Source: CAYXVU01 sp964468725
GTDB taxonomy: Bacteria > Acidobacteriota > Blastocatellia > UBA7656
Assembly: GCA_964468725.1 (NCBI GenBank)
Contig: CAYXVU010000017.1
Location: 1-43,752 of the forward strand
Length of the DNA stretch: 43,752 nt
Direction: 5' to 3'
The translations under genes were made by a program, and so were the position numbers. Within the stretch, counting starts at the first letter, position 1. The number at the start of each line of letters is the position of its first letter. The notes beneath the pieces were generated by a model. It worked only from the letters and a program-made list of their open reading frames with translations, was not told the origin of the DNA and searched no databases. Below are positions 8,896-16,907 of the stretch, in pieces.

Positions 8896-11800
8896 GCGAA
8901 CAAGCTGCCATCCACGTCCTGTTAGTCGAGGACAATGCCACCGATGCGCTATTGTTGCAGGAGACGCTCGCCGATGTGCGCGGCGTCGCTTTTGATCTGA
9001 CCATCGTCGAACGGTTGGGCGACGCCTTGCTGTGCCTGCAAGCGAAGGCCTTCGATGTCATCCTCCTCGATTTGGGGCTGCCCGATTCGAGTGGGGCGGC
9101 GACCTTTCAACAACTCCTTCGTCGCATCCCCGGCGTGCCGGTTTTGGTGCTGACCGGGCTGGAAGATGAGGAGGTAGGGCTGGCCGCTTTGCAAGAAGGC
9201 GCACAAGATTATCTGGTAAAGAATCAGTTGCAAGCTCCGTTGCTCGGACGCGCCATTCGCTACGCCATCGAACGGCAGCGCACCGCCGCCGCCCTGTTGG
9301 AGAGTGAAGAGCGGCTTTCGGCCATCATCAATTCGCCGATGGACGGCATCATCACCATAGACGAAGAGCAACGAATCACCCTCTTTAATCCGGCGGCGGA
9401 AGAACTCTTCGGCTGGCGGGCGGAAGAGGCTGTCGGACACCTGTTGGAGCGTTTCATCCCCAAACGCTTCTGCCTCTTACACCGCGAGCATATGCGCGCT
9501 TACGGTCAGGCGGATGGGGCAGCCAAAGAGATGGGCGAATTGCGCTTGATCTCCGGGCTGCGTGCCGACGGCACAGAGTTTCCGATGGAGGCATCGGTCG
9601 CGCAAATCGAAGTCGGGGGGCAAAAGCTCTTCACCGTCATCCTGCGCGACCTCAGCGAACGGTTGCGTTCGCAAGAGGCTCTGCGTGAGAGCGAAGAGCG
9701 ATTGCAGACGGTGATCGAAAACCTCACGGAGGGTCTGATTATTGCCAATCACACCGGTCGGTTGCTGCATTGGAACCGCGCAGGCTTACAGATGCATGGC
9801 CTGCAGAGCATCGAAGAGGCTCCGTCAAAGATGCAGGAGCTTGAAATAATCTTCGAAGTCTCCTCCCTTGATGGCCACAGGCTGCCTTTCGACCAATGGC
9901 CGCTGCCGCGCGTCCTGCGCGGCGAGCCCTTACGGAATGTTGATCTGCGGATTCGCCGCCTCGACAAACCTTGGGAGCGCATCTTCAGCTACGGCGGAGC
10001 CTTGGTACGCGAACCAAACGGCAATCAGTTGGCCTTTCTCACCATCACCGACATCACGGCTCGCAAACACGCCGAAGACAAGATTCGCGAAGGCGAGCGA
10101 CTCTATCACCAATTGGTAGACGCTTTGCCGGTAGCCGTCTACACCACCGATGCCGAAGGCTACGTCACCCTCTATAACGAGGCCGCCATCGAATTGTGGG
10201 GACGCCCTGCGGAGATCGGCAAAGATCGTTGGTGTGGCTCGCATAGGTCGTTTATCACCGACGGCTCCTCCCTGCCGTTCGATCAATCTCCTATGGCAGT
10301 GGCCTTAAAAGAAGGCCGCGCGCTGCGCGGCATCGAGGGAGTAGCCGAACGCCCGGACGGCTCGCGTGTCGCCTATATGGCACATCCGACGTCTTTGCAC
10401 GACGAGAGTGGCAAGCTGCTTGGCGGCGTCAATGTTTTGGTGGACATTAGCGAACGCAAACGGGCAGAAGAGAGATTGCGAGAGGGAGAAGAGCGCTATC
10501 GTTCGCTGGTCTTGGCCACCTCGCAGATCGTCTGGCGTGCCGATGCCGAGGGCAATCTCGTTGAAGCCACCAACGCTGAGATCTTTCCTCAACGCGGCGA
10601 AATGCTGTATGCCTGGGGATGGCTCGACAGCATTCACCCAGATGATTGGGAGGGCGTTCTGAGCCGATGGCAAGAGGCAATGGAGAAGCGCACGCCGCTG
10701 TTTTTCGAATACCGGCAGCTCAACGCCGATGGCAACTATCACTACTATGAGGCGCGCGGCGTGCCGGTCTTTGATGAAAGCGGGCAGGTGCGCGAATGGA
10801 TTGGCACGGCGACCAACATCAGCGGGCGCAAACGCGCTGAACGCCGTTTGGTCACCCAAGAAGCGATTAGTCGCGTGCTGGCCGATTCCGATTCGTTGGC
10901 CGACGCAGCGCCCGGCGTCATTCAGGCGTTGTGCCAATCGGAAGGCTGGGACTTCGGAGAGATATGGGAACTGGATAAACGCGCCGATGTGATGCGCTTC
11001 GTTGATGGCTGGCATACCCCGAACGCGGCACTGGCGGAGATGGTGACCAAAGGGCGTCATCGGGTTTATGGCTTGGGCGAAGGCGCGCCTGGGCAGGTGT
11101 GGCTACAAGGCAAGCCGCAGTTGATTCCGCTGGTTCCTGCAAAATCTATCTTCCCACGTGCTGCGCTGGCCGTTGATGCTGGATATGACATGGTTATCGG
11201 GTTTCCCATTCTGCTTGGCAACAAGGTTACAGGGGTGCTGATTTGTATGGCGCACAACCTTCAGGAGGCCGATCAAGGCTTGCTCGACACGCTTGATGCA
11301 ATCGGCAAACAGATCGGCCAGTTCACCGAACGAAAACGCATTCAAGAAGAGGTGCAGCGCTTTGTCTCCTACAGCCCTGCGGTTATCTATGCCTTGCGCC
11401 TCGCCGATGATCGGTTCGTACACACTTGGACCAGCGAAAACGTCTTCGACCTGACCGGCTACTTGGCGCAGGAATCCATTGGCACAGACTGGTGGATCGC
11501 CAATATCCACCCCGAAGACCGGGAGCGCGTTTTGGCAGCCCATGCCCTGCCCTACGAGCAGGAACATCAACTGCTCGAATTTCGCTTTCGCCGCAAAGAC
11601 GGCGACTACCTTTGGGTGCGCGACGAAAAGCGACTGTTGCGCGACCGGGAGGGTAAAGCGGCGGAAGTGATTGGCTCGTGGTCGGATGTCTCTGAACGTC
11701 GGCAACTCGAAGAGCAGTTGCGTCAGTCACAGAAGATGGAAGCCATCGGCCAGTTGGCCGGGGGCATTGCTCACGATTTCAACAATCTGCTGACCGTCAT

Positions 11801-12857
11801 CATGGGGTTTGGCGACTTGCTGCTCCGCAGCCTCCCGTCCAACGATACCAACCGCCCGCTGGTGGAAAATATCCAACACGCGGGCGACCGCGCCGCCTCT
11901 TTGACTCGCCAGTTGCTGGCCTTCAGCCGCAAACAGGTGATGGAATTGAAGGTGATGAGTTTGAACGATGTCGTCGTCCACATCGAAAAGATTTTGCAGC
12001 GATTGATTGGTGAAAACATCCTCTTGACGACGGCTCTGGCGCCTTCGCTCCCTTCAGTGAAAGTTGACCCCGGCCAGATCGAACAGGTGATTATCAATCT
12101 GGCCGTCAACGCCCGTGATGCCATGCCGCAAGGCGGACGCTTAACGATTGAGACCCGCGACGTCGTCTTCGATGAAGATTATTGTCGCATACGCCCGGAT
12201 GCCAAAGCCGGGCGTTATATTCAGTTGGCGATCAGTGATAGTGGCCTCGGCATGACGGCGGAGGTCAAAGCGCGCATCTTCGAGCCCTTCTTCACGACCA
12301 AAGGCATTGGCAAAGGCACAGGGCTAGGGCTGGCCACCGTCTTCGGCATCATCAAACAGAGCGGCGGGCTGATTGAAGTCTACAGCGAGGTCGGAGTCGG
12401 AACCGTGTTCAAAATCTTTTTTCCGGCCATCGCTGAGCATGAGATGGCTGCCAGCGAGCAGCAATCAATCAACGTGCAACGCGGACACGAAACCGTTCTG
12501 CTGGTTGAGGACGAAAGTGAAGTTCGCAAGATCGCCAAACTGGTTCTCGAAATGAATGGCTATCACGTATTGGAATCCGACAATGGTCGCAACGCCATCC
12601 AGATTGCCGAACAATATCCCGAAACGATTCACCTGTTGATTACCGACATCGTGATGCCGGAGATGGGGGGGCGGCAGCTTGCGCAACACCTGCAAGCTCA
12701 GGATCCCGAACTGAAGGTCATCTTCATGAGCGGCTACATTGATGACGCAGTCGTGCGGCACGGCATCATTGATGCCAACGAAACCTTTCTGCAAAAGCCC
12801 TTCTCGCCCAATGTGCTGGCCAGACGAGTGCGCGAAGTTCTCGACGGAAAAGGGTGA
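8892..12857 (+). CDS. Multi-PAS/GAF hybrid histidine kinase with receivers at both ends
   Basis: This 1321-aa protein has no membrane segment and should be cytoplasmic. The domain order, with rough residues, is receiver (1-125, Asp60 in ILLDLGLPDS), PAS (140-265), PAS (275-395), PAS (405-530), PAS with PAC (535-660), GAF (665-815), PAS (820-945), HisKA (950-1020, His961 in GGIAHDFNNLL), ATPase (1065-1190, DSGLGM and GTGLGLATVFG) and a C-terminal receiver (1205-1320, Asp1252 in ITDIVMPEMGG). The HDFNNLL H-box plus C-terminal receiver is the common hybrid type used in phosphorelays. The first PAS closely resembles the PAS of the upstream kinase. The ATG overlaps the Rcp1-like stop, and the gene ends in a terminator hairpin. 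No DNA-binding output is encoded nearby. Confidence 0.92.
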   Translation: MSEQAAIHVLLVEDNATDALLLQETLADVRGVAFDLTIVERLGDALLCLQAKAFDVILLDLGLPDSSGAATFQQLLRRIPGVPVLVLTGLEDEEVGLAALQEGAQDYLVKNQLQAPLLGRAIRYAIERQRTAAALLESEERLSAIINSPMDGIITIDEEQRITLFNPAAEELFGWRAEEAVGHLLERFIPKRFCLLHREHMRAYGQADGAAKEMGELRLISGLRADGTEFPMEASVAQIEVGGQKLFTVILRDLSERLRSQEALRESEERLQTVIENLTEGLIIANHTGRLLHWNRAGLQMHGLQSIEEAPSKMQELEIIFEVSSLDGHRLPFDQWPLPRVLRGEPLRNVDLRIRRLDKPWERIFSYGGALVREPNGNQLAFLTITDITARKHAEDKIREGERLYHQLVDALPVAVYTTDAEGYVTLYNEAAIELWGRPAEIGKDRWCGSHRSFITDGSSLPFDQSPMAVALKEGRALRGIEGVAERPDGSRVAYMAHPTSLHDESGKLLGGVNVLVDISERKRAEERLREGEERYRSLVLATSQIVWRADAEGNLVEATNAEIFPQRGEMLYAWGWLDSIHPDDWEGVLSRWQEAMEKRTPLFFEYRQLNADGNYHYYEARGVPVFDESGQVREWIGTATNISGRKRAERRLVTQEAISRVLADSDSLADAAPGVIQALCQSEGWDFGEIWELDKRADVMRFVDGWHTPNAALAEMVTKGRHRVYGLGEGAPGQVWLQGKPQLIPLVPAKSIFPRAALAVDAGYDMVIGFPILLGNKVTGVLICMAHNLQEADQGLLDTLDAIGKQIGQFTERKRIQEEVQRFVSYSPAVIYALRLADDRFVHTWTSENVFDLTGYLAQESIGTDWWIANIHPEDRERVLAAHALPYEQEHQLLEFRFRRKDGDYLWVRDEKRLLRDREGKAAEVIGSWSDVSERRQLEEQLRQSQKMEAIGQLAGGIAHDFNNLLTVIMGFGDLLLRSLPSNDTNRPLVENIQHAGDRAASLTRQLLAFSRKQVMELKVMSLNDVVVHIEKILQRLIGENILLTTALAPSLPSVKVDPGQIEQVIINLAVNARDAMPQGGRLTIETRDVVFDEDYCRIRPDAKAGRYIQLAISDSGLGMTAEVKARIFEPFFTTKGIGKGTGLGLATVFGIIKQSGGLIEVYSEVGVGTVFKIFFPAIAEHEMAASEQQSINVQRGHETVLLVEDESEVRKIAKLVLEMNGYHVLESDNGRNAIQIAEQYPETIHLLITDIVMPEMGGRQLAQHLQAQDPELKVIFMSGYIDDAVVRHGIIDANETFLQKPFSPNVLARRVREVLDGKG

Positions 12858-12883
12858 GGACTGCGGCCTCACCCCTTTCTCTT
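12852..12883. terminator. Bidirectional hairpin terminator between convergent genes
   Basis: A perfect 8-bp stem GGGTGAGG (12852-12859) / CCTCACCC (12867-12874) has a 7-nt loop. It is followed on the plus strand by a T-rich CTTTCTCTT and on the minus strand by CCTTTTCC-type sequence. It overlaps the hybrid-kinase stop codon and sits before the end of the minus-strand LLM oxidoreductase, so it can serve both converging genes. Confidence 0.72.
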
Positions 12884-12890
12884 AGCCCGC

Positions 12891-13832
12891 TCAACGGCGA
12901 AAGGTCGGCATGATCTCTTCCGCGAAGCGACGAATCGTTGACGAAGCGAATGGGGCATTGGCGATGGGGATGAAATGGGTCACACCGGCTTCGATGAGGC
13001 GATGAATCCGTTCGCTGATCTCGGCGACCGATCCGACCAATAGCCCCGGCTCGACCTGTTCCGGCGGCGCTCCGAAAGCGGCTGCCATCCGTGCGACTGC
13101 CGCATCCTTTTCGCTCCGCGACTCCGTAATCACGGTCAGCCCCGCCCAGGATACTTCGATATCAGCAAGCCGTCGTCCAACGGCGTCACAATGTTCGCCA
13201 AGTACGGCGATCTTATGGCGAAAGACAGCGGGCGAGCCGAAGGTATTCCAGATGTCCGCGTGTTTGGCAATGACCTTGAGCATCAGCTTCTCGCCCGAAC
13301 CGCCGATCATGATGGGAGGGTAAGGTTTCTGTATGGGTTTGGGTTCGCAATAGGCGTCTTTCAGTTGATAGTAGCGACCTTCGAAGGTCGTCTGTTTCTG
13401 TGTCCACAGACTCTTGATGATCTGCGCGGCTTCATCCGAGCGACGGATGCGCTCGCCGACGGTGTAGAAGGGGATGCCATAGGCGTTGTGCTCCATCTCG
13501 AACCAAGCGGCGCCCAATCCCATAATCAATCGTCCGTCAGTGGTGTGATCGAGGGTCGCGCCGATCTTCGCCAGCACCGCTGGGTGGCGATAGGTGTTGC
13601 CGGTGACCAGCACGCCGACTTTGACGCGCGAGGTCTGCGCCGCCAGCGCCGCCAATAGCGTCCATCCTTCGAAACACGCTCCGGTCGGGTCGCTCAAAAT
13701 CGGAAAGAAGTGATCGAAGACCCAAGCGGCGTCATAGCCCAGTTCGTCAATCAATTTCCATGTCGTTTGTAACTCCGCCCAAGTCGTATGCTGCGGCGGC
13801 GTTTGGATGCTGAAGCGGATCGGTTTTGTCAT
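12891..13832 (-). CDS. LLM-class F420-dependent oxidoreductase
   Basis: This 313-aa protein belongs to the luciferase-like monooxygenase TIM-barrel family, whose F420-using members transfer hydride to or from deazaflavin. Family signs are the N-terminal IRFSIQTPPQHTTW, the segment VLVTGNTYRHPAVLAKIGATLDHTTDGRLIMGLGAAW, and IGGSGEKLMLKVIAKHADIWN, typical of the TIGR03560-like branch. The ATG at 13832 is chosen because GGAAGGA precedes it and the start overlaps the upstream PPOX gene stop as ATGA; a longer frame begins at 13856. F420 rather than FMN use is inferred from the branch and from the F420 biosynthesis genes next door. The substrate is unknown. Confidence 0.87.
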   Translation of the reverse strand: MTKPIRFSIQTPPQHTTWAELQTTWKLIDELGYDAAWVFDHFFPILSDPTGACFEGWTLLAALAAQTSRVKVGVLVTGNTYRHPAVLAKIGATLDHTTDGRLIMGLGAAWFEMEHNAYGIPFYTVGERIRRSDEAAQIIKSLWTQKQTTFEGRYYQLKDAYCEPKPIQKPYPPIMIGGSGEKLMLKVIAKHADIWNTFGSPAVFRHKIAVLGEHCDAVGRRLADIEVSWAGLTVITESRSEKDAAVARMAAAFGAPPEQVEPGLLVGSVAEISERIHRLIEAGVTHFIPIANAPFASSTIRRFAEEIMPTFRR

Positions 13833-14275
13833 ATGGATTCCTTCCTCGCTGCCCATCGGTTGATGCGCAGAGGGGTGATTTGAATCAGGGCGCGCGCGTC
13901 AATCGTCATCGCCCGATATTGCGGATACTTTTCGCGCAAGAGGCGAATTGCCTGCGCGTGAGTTTGCGGATGTTGTCGTGGACAGATCATCTCCGCCCGA
14001 CCAATGATGATGACATAGCGAAGCGCCTGCCAGTCTTCCGAGTACTCATCTATCACAAGCGACACCTGCGGATTCCTTTCGATGTTGCGCACGCGCTTGA
14101 GCTGATCGGGCGCGACGCGCTTCGGCTTTTCATCGAGCGGCGAATAGAGTCGCGCGCCGTCGAAAGCGTAACAGATGGGAACGACCAGCGGCTGACCTTG
14201 TTCGTCAACCGTCGCCAGACGCGCCACACGCTGCGCGCGGATGTAGTCGCTTATGTGATCGTCTATATCCAGCAT
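13829..14275 (-). CDS. PPOX-class probable F420-dependent protein (split beta-barrel)
   Basis: This 148-aa protein has the pyridoxamine-5'-phosphate-oxidase-like fold. The start MLDIDDHISDYIRAQRVARLATVDEQGQPLVVPICYAF is the typical family opening. The middle (NPQVSLVIDEYSEDW) and the GRAEMI strand match the small F420-associated type (TIGR03668-like). Members bind F420 or a related flavin and reduce unknown small molecules. It is the first gene of a two-gene minus-strand operon with the LLM oxidoreductase, coupled by ATGA, and diverges from npdG-cofDCE. The specific reaction is not known. Confidence 0.82.
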   Translation of the reverse strand: MLDIDDHISDYIRAQRVARLATVDEQGQPLVVPICYAFDGARLYSPLDEKPKRVAPDQLKRVRNIERNPQVSLVIDEYSEDWQALRYVIIIGRAEMICPRQHPQTHAQAIRLLREKYPQYRAMTIDARALIQITPLRINRWAARKESI

Positions 14276-14289
14276 GTCGAGTGACGAAA

Positions 14290-14401
14290 GGAAGAATACG
14301 AGGGTGTAGAATTCAGGAGACAGAATCCGTAAAGAAGTTAGTGCGTTGAGTGCAATCCCTGCCGCCTATGAATTCTGAATTCTGTATTCTCGTATTCCTC
14401 C
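14290..14401. repeat. Long imperfect inverted repeat built of 7-nt units
   Basis: The arms 14290-14316 and 14375-14401 pair over 27 positions. By hand count there are 22 Watson-Crick pairs, four G-T (G-U in plus-strand RNA) and one mismatch, around a 58-nt loop. The right arm is visibly a 7-nt tandem (GAATTCT, GAATTCT, GTATTCT, CGTATTC). It lies in the 253-bp divergent gap between the PPOX/LLM operon and npdG. It belongs to the same intergenic repeat style as 4672-4748, 16138-16186 and 31875-31951. Confidence 0.72.
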
Positions 14402-14403
14402 CT

Positions 14404-14409
14404 ATTATA
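14404..14409 (-). promoter_or_regulatory. Possible -10 box for the PPOX/LLM operon
   Basis: A perfect TATAAT reads on the minus strand at 14409-14404, pointing at the PPOX start (14275). Candidate -35 elements upstream (TTGCAC) are spaced too far (19 nt), so the call is weak. If it is real, transcription would start near 14397 and the long inverted repeat would form most of the 5' leader. Confidence 0.35.
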
Positions 14410-14528
14410 GTCGCGCGGGCGCAAGTTCGTGCAACTGCGGGGCGACGAAAGGCTACGCGTTGACACCTTTCCGAGCAGATGGCAACCTTGAGCCTGCATT
14501 CACTCGATGACAAAAGGATAGACAAGCG

Positions 14529-15206
14529 ATGCAGATCAACGAACTGACGGTCGGATTGATTGGCGGAACGGGCGAAGAAGGTCGCGGGTTGGCGTTGCGC
14601 TGGGCGATGGCGGGCGCGCAGGTGATGATCGGTTCGCGCTCGGAAGACCGCGCTCAGGAAGCGGCGGCAGAATTGAATCACCTGCTCGGTCGCCAAGCTA
14701 TCACTTATGGCAGCAATCAGGCTGCCATAGCCGGTTCCGAGTTCGTACTGCTCACTGTGCCTTTCGATTATGCGGAGGCAACGCTGGCGGCGCATCACCA
14801 TGATTTTCGCGCCGATGCGGTTCTGATCGATATCACCGTGCCCGTCGTTTTCGACAAAGGCGCGAAGTATCGAGAATTGCCCGAAGGGTCGGGCAGCGAG
14901 TACCTGCAAGCCCGCTTGCCCGAATCTCTGCCGTTGGTCGCTGCCTTCAAGACCGAACCAGCGCATCTGCTCGTTGACCCGCAGGCCGAACTCGGTTGCG
15001 ATGTCTTTGTCGCCAGCGATCAAAAAGAGGCGAAGGTGCGCGTGATGGAAGCCATAGGCTTTCTCGATGGATTGCGCGCCATCGACGCTGGTGGGCTGAT
15101 GAGTGCGCGCACCCTCGAACGCATGACGGTGATGCTGATTGGCATCAACCGGCGCTACAAGGTCAAGACGGGTCGCTTTCGCCTTCTCGGCTTGGAATCG
15201 CAATGA
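14529..15206 (+). CDS. npdG: NADPH-dependent F420 reductase
   Basis: This 225-aa enzyme exchanges hydride between NADP(H) and F420(H2), supplying reduced F420 to oxidoreductases. The Rossmann start VGLIGGTGEEGRGLALRWAMAG, the NADP phosphate-binding IGSRSEDRAQ and the SARTLERMTVMLIGINRRYK end are characteristic of Fno/NpdG. The length is normal. The ATG at 14529 has AAAGGA upstream. It opens the npdG-cofD-cofC-cofE run and overlaps cofD by ATGA, so cofactor making and recharging are co-expressed. A 296-aa frame on the opposite strand is a shadow of this gene. Confidence 0.93.
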   Translation: MQINELTVGLIGGTGEEGRGLALRWAMAGAQVMIGSRSEDRAQEAAAELNHLLGRQAITYGSNQAAIAGSEFVLLTVPFDYAEATLAAHHHDFRADAVLIDITVPVVFDKGAKYRELPEGSGSEYLQARLPESLPLVAAFKTEPAHLLVDPQAELGCDVFVASDQKEAKVRVMEAIGFLDGLRAIDAGGLMSARTLERMTVMLIGINRRYKVKTGRFRLLGLESQ

Positions 15207-16135
15207 AGATCACCGCACTGGCAGGCGGCATTGGCGCAGCGAAATTTTTGCTCGGACTCGCCCGCGTCATCCCGCCCGAAACCCTCACCATCATCGCTAA
15301 CACGGGCGACGACATTGAGCTTGTCGGGTTACGCATCTGCCCTGACATTGATACAGTGACTTACACGTTGGCGGGCGTCGTCAACGAGCAAACCGGCTGG
15401 GGCATTGCGGGCGACACCTTCGCCTGCATGGATTGGCTGGCGCGCTACGGCGAAGCGCGATGGTTCAACCTCGGCGACCGCGATTTTGCCACTCACCTCT
15501 ACCGCACCAAAGAGTTGCGGCAGGGTCGCACGCTGACCGAAGTGACCGACACCATTCGCCGCGCCCTCGGCGTCGCCTCGCGCATCTTGCCGATGAGCGA
15601 CGCCTATACACCGACGCGCGTGGTGACGGATGAAGGCGAGATGCATCTGCAAGAATACTTCGTGCGGCGGCGGTGCGAGCCGCGCATTCGCGCGATTCAC
15701 TTTGACAACCTCAAAGCGGCGCAGGCGGCGGCGGGAGTCGAAACGGCGATCCTCGATGCTGATCTGGTCATCATTTGTCCGAGCAATCCCTTTATCAGCA
15801 TCGCTCCGATTCTTGCCGTTCCCGGCGTGCGCAAAGCGATGGGCGAAACGGCTGCGCAGGTCGTTGCCATCACGCCCATCGTTGCAGGCCGCGCGCTCAA
15901 GGGGCCGACAGCGGAGATGCTGAAAGACCTCGGCCACGAGGTGAGCGCCGTTGGCGTGGCGCGGCTCTATCACGATGTCGTCAAACTCTTCGTGCTGGAC
16001 GAAAGCGATGCCCTTCTCGGTTCGCAGGTCGCCGCGCTTGGCTTGCGCGTCGTCACCACTGACACCGTGATGCGAACCCTTGCCGACAAAGAGAGGCTGG
16101 CGCGTTTTGTTATCTCTGCGGCAAGCGAAGAGTGA
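15203..16135 (+). CDS. cofD: 2-phospho-L-lactate transferase
   Basis: This 310-aa enzyme attaches the phospholactyl (or, in some bacteria, phosphoenolpyruvyl) moiety from the GDP-linked precursor to FO, giving F420-0 or its dehydro form. Family marks are KITALAGGIGAAKFLLGL at the start, IANTGDDIELVGLRICPDIDTVTYTLAG, GWGIAGDTF, FNLGDRDFATHLYRT, and the CPSNPFISIAPIL loop near the FO site. The start overlaps the npdG stop; a longer frame upstream is read-through of npdG sequence in another phase. The next gene, cofC, makes its GDP-linked substrate. The lactyl or PEP choice cannot be told from sequence alone. Confidence 0.95.
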   Translation: MKITALAGGIGAAKFLLGLARVIPPETLTIIANTGDDIELVGLRICPDIDTVTYTLAGVVNEQTGWGIAGDTFACMDWLARYGEARWFNLGDRDFATHLYRTKELRQGRTLTEVTDTIRRALGVASRILPMSDAYTPTRVVTDEGEMHLQEYFVRRRCEPRIRAIHFDNLKAAQAAAGVETAILDADLVIICPSNPFISIAPILAVPGVRKAMGETAAQVVAITPIVAGRALKGPTAEMLKDLGHEVSAVGVARLYHDVVKLFVLDESDALLGSQVAALGLRVVTTDTVMRTLADKERLARFVISAASEE

Positions 16136-16137
16136 AC

Positions 16138-16186
16138 GGTTGCCGGTTATGATTCGGCCTTTGACTTACGACCTTTGACCTTCGAT
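16138..16186 (+). repeat. Heptad tandem repeat, cofD-cofC gap
   Basis: Seven consecutive 7-nt units fill the 55-bp gap: GGTTGCC, GGTTATG, ATTCGGC, CTTTGAC, TTACGAC, CTTTGAC and CTTCGAT. The register YGACCTT matches the block at 31875-31951, with which it shares TCGGCCTTTGA. The array runs to within 4 nt of the cofC start, so it occupies the ribosome-site position. Confidence 0.7.
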
Positions 16187-16190
16187 CTGG

Positions 16191-16838
16191 ATGAACGCTC
16201 TCTTGATTCCTGTCAAAGACCCGGCACGCGCTAAAACGCGACTCGGCGAACTGCTAAGCGCCGATGAGCGCGCAGCGCTCGTTTGGGCGATGTTCGAAGA
16301 CCTTCGCCGCGCCGTCGGGCAAACAACACTGGCGGAACGTATCGTATTGGTAAGCAGCTATGCTCCAGCCCTTGCCGAGGCGCGGGCGCTCGGTTGGGAG
16401 GTGCTGATCGAAGAAGCGCAGATTTCCGAAAGCGCGTCGGTAGATTGGGCATCGCAAAAACTCGCCGAGCAAGGTTGCGATGGCGTGTTGCGCTTGCCTG
16501 CAGATGTGCCCTTGATTCACGGCGCAGATATTGATGAACTGCTGGCCGTTCCGCTCATCGCGCCCGCCGTCTTGCTAGTGCCCTCACGTGACGGCACAGG
16601 AACGAACGCCATCCTTCGCACGCCGCCCGATCTGTTTCCCTCACACTTCGGGCCGAACTCGCTGGCGCTTCACAAAGCAGAAGCGGCGGGCGTTGGCGCG
16701 CGGTGCGCCCTTGTGGAAAATGAACGCATCGCGCTCGACATTGATGAGCCGAGCGACGTCACGGCGTTGTTAGCGCGCGGTCACGGCACACAAGCCTACA
16801 ACCTGCTGACAACCATCCAGCGCCGGAACCGGGAGTGA
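16191..16838 (+). CDS. cofC: 2-phospho-L-lactate (or PEP) guanylyltransferase
   Basis: This 215-aa nucleotidyltransferase makes the GDP-activated phospholactate or PEP used by CofD. The N-terminus LLIPVKDPARAKTRLGELLSADERAAL is the CofC signature, with the Lys/Arg pair contacting GTP. RLPADVPLI supplies the metal-binding Asp, and DGTGTNAIL and FGPNSLALHKAEA are family segments. The length is normal. The start has no clear Shine-Dalgarno sequence because a heptad repeat abuts it, so it may depend on translation from cofD 55 bp upstream. Confidence 0.94.
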   Translation: MNALLIPVKDPARAKTRLGELLSADERAALVWAMFEDLRRAVGQTTLAERIVLVSSYAPALAEARALGWEVLIEEAQISESASVDWASQKLAEQGCDGVLRLPADVPLIHGADIDELLAVPLIAPAVLLVPSRDGTGTNAILRTPPDLFPSHFGPNSLALHKAEAAGVGARCALVENERIALDIDEPSDVTALLARGHGTQAYNLLTTIQRRNRE

Positions 16839-16907
16839 AGCGCGCGGGCGTGCCCGCAGCGTGACCCATCCAGCGCAACAAGGTGAGGGGATACTCAACT
16901 TTTCGTT

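Noticed and set aside
14313..15203. 296-codon minus-strand frame
   Set aside because: It is antisense to npdG, which has a complete family signature; the frame has no recognisable content.
16843..16862. GC-rich stem GCGGGC/GCCCGC between cofC and cofE
   Set aside because: The loop is 2 nt and no T-run follows; it would also split an obvious operon.
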